Positions 58,391-64,000 of a stretch of DNA of 64,000 nucleotides are shown piece by piece (within the stretch, counting starts at the first letter, position 1; every line of letters begins with the position of its first letter). Origin of the DNA: Zeimonas sp046347945. GTDB taxonomy: Bacteria > Pseudomonadota > Gammaproteobacteria > Burkholderiales > Burkholderiaceae_E. The translations under genes were made by a program, and so were the position numbers. The notes below the pieces were generated by a model, which searched no databases, was not told the DNA's origin, and saw nothing but the letters and a program-made list of their open reading frames with translations. The stretch is taken from assembly GCA_046347945.1 (NCBI GenBank), contig JAXMFB010000014.1:1-64000 (forward strand), read 5' to 3'.

Positions 58391-60115
58391 ATGATGGACC
58401 GAAGAGAGTTCCTGCAGGTTCTGGCGACCGCCTCGGCGGCCGGGCTCGCGCTGCAGGGGTGCGCGTCGGCGGGCGGCGCGGCCGCGGGCAGCAACGCCGA
58501 CGCGATGTACGACATCCCGCGGTTCGGCAACGTCAGCCTGCTGCACTTCACCGACTGCCACGCGCAGCTGATGCCGATCTACTTCCGCGAGCCGAGCGTG
58601 AACATCGGCGTGGCCGGGGCGCGCGGGCGCGCGCCGCACCTGGTCGGCGAGCACCTGCTCAAGGCGTTCGGGATCCGCCCGGGCACGCCCGAGGCGCATG
58701 CGTTCACCTTCCTCGACTTCGAGGCCGCGGCGCGCACCTACGGCAAGGTCGGCGGGTTCGCGCACCTGGCGACGCTGGTGAAGCGGATGAAGGCGTCGCG
58801 CCCCGGCGCGCTGCTGCTCGACGGCGGCGACACCTGGCAGGGGTCGGCCACCGCGCTGTGGTCGAAGGGCCAGGACATGGTCGACGCCTGCAAGCTGCTG
58901 GGCGTCGACGTGATGACCGGCCACTGGGAGTTCACGCTGGGGGCCAAGCGCGTCGAGGAGATCCTCGCGAACGACTTCAAGGGCCGCATCGACTTCGTCG
59001 CGCAGAACGTCAGGACCACCGACTTCGAAGACCCGGTGTTCGCGTCGCACACGATGCGCAGCATCAACGGCGTGCCGGTCGCGATCATCGGACAGGCGTT
59101 CCCGTATACCCCGATCGCCAATCCGCGCTACATGACGCCCGACTGGAGCTTCGGCATCCAGGACGAGCGGCTGCAGAAGGTCGTCGACGAGGTCCGCGAC
59201 AAGGGCGCTCAGGTGGTGGTGCTGCTGTCGCACAACGGCATGGACGTCGACCTGAAGCTGGCCACCCGCGTGACGGGCATCGACGCGATCCTCGGTGGGC
59301 ACACGCACGACGGCGTGCCGCAGCCGGTGGCGATCCGCAACGCGAAGGGCGTCACGCTGGTCACCAACGCCGGCTCGAACGGCAAGTTCCTCGGCGTGAT
59401 CGACTTCGACGTGCGGGGCGGCAAGGTGGCCGACTTCCGCTACCGGCTGCTGCCGGTGTTCTCGAACCTGCTGCCGGCCGATGCGGCGATGCAGGCGCTG
59501 GTCGACCGCGTGCGCGCGCCGCACCGCGCGCGGCTCGAGGAGCCGCTCGCGGTCACCGAGGGGTTGCTCTACCGCCGCGGCAACTTCAACGGCACGTTCG
59601 ACCAGCTGATCCTCGACGCGCTGATGGAGGTCAAGGGCGCACAGATCGCGTTCTCGCCGGGCTTCCGCTGGGGAACCAGCCTGCTCCCCGGGCAGGCGAT
59701 CACCCGCGAGCACCTGATGGACCAGACCGCGATCACCTATCCGTACTCGACGCTGAACGACTTCTCGGGCGAGATGATCAAGACCATCCTCGAGGACGTC
59801 GCCGACAACCTGTTCAACCCGGACCCGTACTACCAGCAGGGCGGCGACATGGTGCGGGTGGGCGGCCTCACCTACGCCTGCGATCCGAACGCGAAGATGG
59901 GCAGCCGGATCTCCGACATGCGGCTGAACGGTGTGCCGATCGACGCGAAGCGCACCTACCGCGTCGCCGGCTGGGCGCCGGTGGCCGAGGGCGCCAGCGG
60001 CGAGCCGATCTGGGACGTGGTCGAGCGCTGGCTCGAGGCGAAGCGGACGGTCACGCCCCGCAACCTGAACCTGCCCCGTTTGATCGGGATGAAGGACAAT
60101 CCGGGCATCGCCTGA
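58391..60115 (+). CDS. soxB: Thiosulfohydrolase SoxB
   Basis: 574 aa. A Tat signal (MMDRREFLQVLATASAAGLA) precedes a 5'-nucleotidase-fold dimanganese enzyme. HFTDCHAQLMPIYFREPSVN, GGDTWQGSATALWSKGQDMV, MTGHWEFTLGAKRVEEIL, LSHNGMDVDLKLA, GGHTHDGVPQP and NAGSNGKFLGVIDFDV mark the family. It releases sulfate from SoxY-bound thiosulfate in the periplasm. The Cys in LQGCASAG could also be a lipid attachment site. It is separated from soxX by a terminator, so it may need its own promoter. Confidence 0.96.
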   Translation: MMDRREFLQVLATASAAGLALQGCASAGGAAAGSNADAMYDIPRFGNVSLLHFTDCHAQLMPIYFREPSVNIGVAGARGRAPHLVGEHLLKAFGIRPGTPEAHAFTFLDFEAAARTYGKVGGFAHLATLVKRMKASRPGALLLDGGDTWQGSATALWSKGQDMVDACKLLGVDVMTGHWEFTLGAKRVEEILANDFKGRIDFVAQNVRTTDFEDPVFASHTMRSINGVPVAIIGQAFPYTPIANPRYMTPDWSFGIQDERLQKVVDEVRDKGAQVVVLLSHNGMDVDLKLATRVTGIDAILGGHTHDGVPQPVAIRNAKGVTLVTNAGSNGKFLGVIDFDVRGGKVADFRYRLLPVFSNLLPADAAMQALVDRVRAPHRARLEEPLAVTEGLLYRRGNFNGTFDQLILDALMEVKGAQIAFSPGFRWGTSLLPGQAITREHLMDQTAITYPYSTLNDFSGEMIKTILEDVADNLFNPDPYYQQGGDMVRVGGLTYACDPNAKMGSRISDMRLNGVPIDAKRTYRVAGWAPVAEGASGEPIWDVVERWLEAKRTVTPRNLNLPRLIGMKDNPGIA

Positions 60116-60119
60116 GACA

Positions 60120-60746
60120 ATGCCTGCTGCGAACCGATCGAAGCGCTTGCGCACCGACATGCCTGCCTCGCTCGAGCCGATCTCCTTTCCGGATCGTCGC
60201 CGGTGGCTGCGACGCACCGCGGGCCTCGCGCTGGCCGGCCTGGCCGGCCGCGCGCTGGCGCAGGCGGGCGCGGGACCGGCGGTCCCGGCCGGGGCGGCGC
60301 CGGAAGGCAGGGCCCGCGCCGCGGCGCCGCCGATCGGCACGAAGATCGACGTGCCGGCCACCCGCCTGCTCGACGGCCGCGAGCTCGCCCCTGCCTACTG
60401 GCGCGACAAGGTGCTCGTCGTCGAGTTGTGGGCGAGTTGGTGCCCGTTCTGCGCGCGCCAGAACCCGCACCTCGACCGCCTGCACCGGGCGCATGCGGGC
60501 AAGGGGCTCGAGGTGCTGGCGCTGTCGATCGATCGCAAGCCCGAAGACGCGCAGCGCTACATGACCGAGCGCGGCTATGCCTTTCACGCCGCGATGTTCG
60601 ACCCGAGTTGGCAGGCGGCGATCGGGCGCCCGAAGGGACTGCCGATCGTCTGGGTGATCGGGCGCGACGGCGTGCTCAAACAGGTCGAGATCGGGGAGAT
60701 GTTCCCCGAGGACGTCGAGGAACTGGCTCGCTGGAGGACATCATGA
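60120..60746 (+). CDS. TlpA-like periplasmic thioredoxin
   Basis: 208 aa. A twin-arginine-like N-terminus (DRRRWLRRTAGLALAGLAG) and an Ala/Pro-rich linker precede a TlpA/ResA-type domain: KVLVVELWASWCPFCARQNP with the CPFC redox pair, VLALSIDRKPEDAQRYM and GLPIVWVIGRDGVLKQVEIG. It begins 4 nt after soxB and probably acts as a SoxS/SoxW-like reductant for SoxYZ or as a thiol partner in cytochrome assembly. Its stop overlaps the next ATG. A start at MPASLEP, 13 codons in, is possible. Confidence 0.82.
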   Translation: MPAANRSKRLRTDMPASLEPISFPDRRRWLRRTAGLALAGLAGRALAQAGAGPAVPAGAAPEGRARAAAPPIGTKIDVPATRLLDGRELAPAYWRDKVLVVELWASWCPFCARQNPHLDRLHRAHAGKGLEVLALSIDRKPEDAQRYMTERGYAFHAAMFDPSWQAAIGRPKGLPIVWVIGRDGVLKQVEIGEMFPEDVEELARWRTS

Positions 60747-61207
60747 AGCTCGCAAGGATCGGCAATGCGGCGGTGGCGGTGTTGCTTGCATCGAGTGCGC
60801 CCGCCGCGATGGCCGAGGCGACCTTTTCCACCAGGGGGCTCACGGTCGAGACCGCGCTGAAGGCCGCGCAGGCGGCGCTCGAGGCGTGCCGCAAGGCCGG
60901 CTACCAGGTCGGCGTGGCGGTCAGCGACCGCAGCGGCGTACTGCAGGTCTACCTGCGCGACCGCTTCGCCGGAGCGCACACCGTCGACGCCGCCGTCAAC
61001 AAGGCGTGGACGGCTGCGTCGTTTCGCATCTCCACCACCGAACTCGCCTCGGAGACGCAGCCCGGCAAGCCGATGAGCGCGATCCGGCAGATTCCGCGCG
61101 TCGCAGCGCTCGGCGGCGGCCTTCCGATCGAGGCGGCCGGGTCGACGCTGGCCGGCATCGGCGTCTCGGGCGCGCCCGGAGGCGCGGCCGACGAAGCGTG
61201 CGCGTGA
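60743..61207 (+). CDS. GlcG/HbpS-like periplasmic protein
   Basis: 154 aa. A signal peptide (AAVAVLLASSAPAAMA) is followed by a GlcG/HbpS (DUF336) domain: LTVETALKAAQAALEACRKA, VGVAVSDRSGVLQVYLRDRF, HTVDAAVNKAWTAASFRI and IGVSGAPGGAADEACA. Some members bind haem, and others are co-transcribed with glycolate oxidase or sox-like genes. Here it overlaps the TlpA-like gene (ATGA) in the sox operon. Its role is unknown. Confidence 0.82.
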   Translation: MKLARIGNAAVAVLLASSAPAAMAEATFSTRGLTVETALKAAQAALEACRKAGYQVGVAVSDRSGVLQVYLRDRFAGAHTVDAAVNKAWTAASFRISTTELASETQPGKPMSAIRQIPRVAALGGGLPIEAAGSTLAGIGVSGAPGGAADEACA

Positions 61208-61292
61208 GCGGGGATCGACGCGATCCGCGCCGACATCGAGTTCTAGGGCCGCGAGGCCGGCCCGATTCGATGACGGGAGCGCACTGGCCGTG

Positions 61293-62348
61293 ATGCTCGC
61301 CCGGCCACCGGAGCGGCGCGGCGAGGCGGGCGGGCCCTGCGGCTGCGACCGGCACCCGCGGCTGCGCCTTGCGCTGTGGCTGCTGTGGCTGGCGGTCGCG
61401 CTCGGGCTTGCGCTGTTCGCCGGGCACGGCCTCGGGCAGGTCGTGGCGCCGGTCACTGTCGACCTCACGCCGAAGCAGCTCACGCCGCGCGTCTGGTACG
61501 TCCAGGGCGACGCGGGCACGGTGTCGCTGCGCAACCAGGGCTTCATGTCCAACGCCGGGTTCGTCGTCGCCGACGACGCGGTGGTTGTGTTCGACGCACT
61601 CGGCACGCCGGCGCTGGGCGAGGCGCTGCTCGCGCAGATCCGGCGCATCACCGACAAGCCGGTGCGCAGGGTCGTGGTCAGCCACTATCACGCGGATCAT
61701 TTCTACGGGCTGCAGGCGTTCAAGGCGGCTGGCGCAGAGGTCATTGCCCACCGCGCGGTGCGCGACTACCTGGCGACCGAAGCGCCGGCGCTTCGCCTGG
61801 CCGAGCGCAGGCAATCGCTGGCGCCGTGGGTCACCGACTCGATGCGGATCGTGCCGCCGGACCGCTACGTCGACGGCGACGCCAGCTTCCGGCTCGGCGG
61901 GCTCGACTTCCGCCTGTACTCGGCGGGCCCGGCGCACACGCCCGAAGACCTGACGATGCTGGTCGAGCAGGAGGGCGTGCTCTTCGCTGGCGACCTCGTC
62001 TTCGCCGGGCGGCTTCCCTTCGTCGGCGATGCCGATACCCGCGCGTGGCTGGCGGCGCTCGAGCAGCTCGCGGCGCGCAGCCCGCGCATCGTCGTCACCG
62101 GCCACGGCCCGGCTTCCACCGACGCGCGGCGCGACCTCGCGCTCACCCGCGACTATCTGCAGTTCCTGCGCAGCGAGATGGGCCGCGCCGTCGACGAGAT
62201 GCTCGAGTTCGACGAGGCGTACGCGCGCACCGACTGGTCACGCTTCGCCGCGCTGCCGGCCTTCGAGGCGGCCAACCGGCGCAATGCCTACAACGTCTAC
62301 CTGGCGATGCAGCGCGAAGCGCTCGGCGGCGCCGCAGGCCGGCGCTAG
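61293..62348 (+). CDS. MBL-fold hydrolase with N-terminal membrane helix (SoxH-like)
   Basis: 351 aa. A helix near residue 30 (LALWLLWLAVALGLALFAG) anchors or exports it. The metallo-beta-lactamase core has MSNAGFVVADDAVVVFDALG, VVSHYHADHFYGLQ, SAGPAHTPEDLTML, LFAGDLVFAGRLPF and VTGHGPAS. It resembles SoxH and the quinoprotein-relay metallohydrolases. Substrate unknown. An adjacent GTG (61290) is an alternative start. The IS element begins 9 nt after its stop, so genes that normally follow may have been displaced. Confidence 0.82.
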   Translation: MLARPPERRGEAGGPCGCDRHPRLRLALWLLWLAVALGLALFAGHGLGQVVAPVTVDLTPKQLTPRVWYVQGDAGTVSLRNQGFMSNAGFVVADDAVVVFDALGTPALGEALLAQIRRITDKPVRRVVVSHYHADHFYGLQAFKAAGAEVIAHRAVRDYLATEAPALRLAERRQSLAPWVTDSMRIVPPDRYVDGDASFRLGGLDFRLYSAGPAHTPEDLTMLVEQEGVLFAGDLVFAGRLPFVGDADTRAWLAALEQLAARSPRIVVTGHGPASTDARRDLALTRDYLQFLRSEMGRAVDEMLEFDEAYARTDWSRFAALPAFEAANRRNAYNVYLAMQREALGGAAGRR

Positions 62349-62356
62349 TGTGACGC

Positions 62357-62375
62357 CCTAGGAGCCCGTCGGAGT
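62357..62375 (+). repeat. Left terminal inverted repeat of the IS
   Basis: CCTAGGAGCCCGTCGGAGT; it matches the right end in 17 of 19 positions on the opposite strand. Confidence 0.85.
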
Positions 62376-62514
62376 TGCCACTCCGACGAGGTAGTCAAGC
62401 GTGCTGAGCGTACCGATGCGCACGATTTTCTCTCCAGTATTGGTTACACGGCGGCCTGCAGCCGCCGGGATCGTCCGCGCAAGCCGCGTTGCGAGCGGTC
62501 TTGCCCCCGCTTTG

Positions 62515-63876
62515 TCACGTCGCCAGCCTCATCGTATGCATCCGGCGCAGGTTCCAGGCGATGCTCACCAGGTTCCATTCACCGTTGACCGCGGTGAGCC
62601 CGCGCAGCAGGAACTGCCGGAACCCCAGCACGTGCTTGATCACCCCGAACACCGGCTCGCTGGTGGTCTTGCGCCGGGCGTACAAGGCCTTGCCCTCTCG
62701 GGTAGCCAGCCGATGATGCAGCCGCAGCATCGGGTCGTCGCCCGGCGCCTGCGCGGGGTCGGGGGCGAAGCGCCCGAGCACCGAGGCGTGGTGCGCATCG
62801 CGTTTCATCGCGATCAGCGGCGTGAGCCCGGCGGCCTCGCAGCGGCGCACGTTCTCCCTGCTGCAGTACCCCGTGTCGGCCAGCAAGTGCTCGGGGCGGC
62901 CCAGCGCCTCGGGCAGCTCGTTCAGGCGGGCCAGCGCCGGCTCGATCTGCCTGACGTCGATCGGGTGCTGCGCCACGAACGCACCCACGATCAGCTTGGA
63001 GTCGACCTCGGTGAGCGCCTGCGCGTTGTAGGCCTGCTCGAAGCCCCCGCCCGCGGCCTTCATGATGCGCGACTCGTCGTCGGTCAGGCTGATCTGGTCG
63101 CTCTCGCGCACCCCACCGGTGGGCGGCTTCGGGGGCTTGCCCCCGAACTTCTTGCCCGTCTTCTTCTGGCGCGCCTCGCGGGCGGCCAGCTTCGCTTCGT
63201 AGACCTGCTGCTCGGTGGCCAGGCGCTCGGCCGCACGCGCCTCGATCTGCGCCTTCGCTTCGCGGATCGCCGCCAGCCGCGCCTCGCGCCGCGCGATCTC
63301 CGCCGGCACGTCCATCCCGTCGGGCACGTCGCGCCGGTCGGCCTGCTCGGCCAGCCGCAGCAGCTGCTCGACCTCGGCCCCCAGTTGCGCCTCGATGCGG
63401 CTCGCGTGCCCGTAGCTGAGCGCCCGGTGCCGGCTCGCGTTGGCCTTCACCTTGGTGCCGTCCAGGCTCACGTTGCCCACCTCGAGCAACTTCAGCGCGC
63501 GCGCCACCTGCAGGATCTGCACGAACAGGCCCTTCAGTTGCGGCAGGAACCGCTTGCGAAACGCCGCGATCGTGTCGTGGTCCGGGTGCGTGTTGGCCGC
63601 AATGAACCGGAAGGCCACCGAGTCGTAGGTCGCCCGCTCGAGGCGCCGGCTCGAGAACTCCCCCGTGGCGTATCCGTAGAACAGCAGCGCCAGCAGCATC
63701 GCCGGCGGAAACGCCGCCATCCCGCGCCCGGCGTACTCCCGGTTCAGCTCCGAGACGTCCAGCTGCTCGACCGTCTCCACGATGAACCGCGCCAGGTGAT
63801 CCTCGGGCAACCACTCCTGCACCGACGGCGGCAGCAAGTATGCCGTGTCCCGATCGATCTGAACGAATCTGCTCAT
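62515..63876 (-). CDS. IS1182-type DDE transposase
   Basis: 453 aa, apparently intact. The N-terminal DUF772-like domain (LPPSVQEWLPEDHLARFIVE, ATYDSVAFRFIAANTHPDHD) is followed by the first catalytic Asp region GNVSLDGTKVKANAS, a lysine/arginine-rich coiled stretch (about 170-260), then LLADTGYCSRENVRRCEAAG with the second Asp, and a C-terminal segment containing TTSEPVFGVIKHVLGFRQFL with the catalytic Glu. It probably mobilises the 62357-63967 element. Confidence 0.92.
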   Translation of the reverse strand: MSRFVQIDRDTAYLLPPSVQEWLPEDHLARFIVETVEQLDVSELNREYAGRGMAAFPPAMLLALLFYGYATGEFSSRRLERATYDSVAFRFIAANTHPDHDTIAAFRKRFLPQLKGLFVQILQVARALKLLEVGNVSLDGTKVKANASRHRALSYGHASRIEAQLGAEVEQLLRLAEQADRRDVPDGMDVPAEIARREARLAAIREAKAQIEARAAERLATEQQVYEAKLAAREARQKKTGKKFGGKPPKPPTGGVRESDQISLTDDESRIMKAAGGGFEQAYNAQALTEVDSKLIVGAFVAQHPIDVRQIEPALARLNELPEALGRPEHLLADTGYCSRENVRRCEAAGLTPLIAMKRDAHHASVLGRFAPDPAQAPGDDPMLRLHHRLATREGKALYARRKTTSEPVFGVIKHVLGFRQFLLRGLTAVNGEWNLVSIAWNLRRMHTMRLAT

Positions 63877-63948
63877 CGCACGGCCCGCCTCATGCGCTAC
63901 GCTGATGGCTCGATCTTAGCCGGTCACCGCTTCATCGCGCTGGCCGAT

Positions 63949-63967
63949 ACTCCGACAGACTCCTAGG
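63949..63967 (-). repeat. Right terminal inverted repeat of the IS
   Basis: Read on the minus strand it is CCTAGGAGTCTGTCGGAGT. The remaining 33 bp to the window end carry no recognisable feature. Confidence 0.85.
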
Positions 63968-64000
63968 CGAGGGTCGCGGCCCGGCTGGGCGACAATGGCG

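Larger units (their letters stand above)
62357..63967. mobile_element. IS1182-family-like insertion sequence
   Basis: About 1.6 kb. The left tip CCTAGGAGCCCGTCGGAGT and the right tip, read on the other strand as CCTAGGAGTCTGTCGGAGT, form 19-bp inverted repeats with two mismatches. Each tip carries CTAG (62358-62361 and 63963-63966), which may be a target duplication or part of the terminal repeat. One complete transposase lies inside on the minus strand. About 150 bp between the left tip and the transposase stop contain a short internal dyad (GGAGT-N4-ACTCC) and no gene. Confidence 0.88.

Noticed and set aside
1..64000. CRISPR arrays, rRNA, tRNA, prophage and defence systems
   Set aside because: No regularly spaced repeats, RNA-gene sequence, phage structural genes or known defence motifs were recognised on reading both strands.

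Overview
The window comes from a GC-rich proteobacterium, most likely a betaproteobacterium in or near the Burkholderiales. This rests on the gloB / methyltransferase / rnhA / dnaQ gene neighbourhood, the DUF2863 protein, the fabI-yejABEF arrangement and the T2SS gene order. The gene content suggests a metabolically flexible organism that can break down aromatics anaerobically and oxidise reduced sulfur. No rRNA, tRNA, CRISPR array, phage or plasmid functions were seen. The only mobile element is an IS1182-like insertion sequence at the right end.

Layout. (1) 1-14754, minus strand: one tightly overlapping operon of about 15 kb. In transcription order it encodes a LivKHMGF-type ABC importer, a FlK-like hot-dog thioesterase, a PadBCD-like phenylacetyl-CoA:acceptor oxidoreductase, a PaaK-type aryl-CoA ligase, 4-hydroxybenzoyl-CoA reductase HcrCAB and a DUF2249 protein cut by the window edge. 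Together these fit import, CoA activation, alpha-oxidation and para-dehydroxylation of a (4-hydroxy)phenylacetate-like substrate towards benzoyl-CoA. (2) 15010-16110, plus: a GNAT acetyltransferase and a cysteine-free Rrf2 regulator, divergent from the operon across an intergenic region with strong dyad symmetry. (3) 16139-28615: thyA, then a type II secretion system with gspC divergent from gspGHIJKLMNDEF. (4) 28641-34323: an MFS transporter, then a LolD/FtsX-like ABC exporter with an AttH-type lipocalin. (5) 34346-37234, minus: selD overlapped by a SenB-type selenosugar synthase gene, then fabI. No senA is present. (6) 37264-42781: a YejABEF peptide ABC importer. (7) 42906-54510: an MltD-like lytic transglycosylase, glyoxalase II, a methyltransferase, a cyclopropane fatty acid synthase, RNase HI, an RND efflux pair, the DNA polymerase III epsilon subunit and DUF2863. 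(8) 54572-62348: a Sox thiosulfate-oxidation cluster (soxYZ, dsrE-like, soxA, soxX, soxB) flanked by two periplasmic thioredoxin-like proteins, a GlcG-like protein and an MBL-fold hydrolase, with no soxCD in view. (9) 62357-63967: the IS1182-like element.

Three genes carry apparent single-base indels in GC-rich runs: padD twice, gspM once, and the start of senB once. The rest of each of these operons is intact, so residual sequencing or assembly errors are as likely as real gene loss. The most interesting items are the senB-selD pair without senA, the combined hcr/pad/liv operon with its divergent GNAT/Rrf2 pair, the coupling of dnaQ to an RND efflux operon, and an intrinsic terminator inside the sox cluster.
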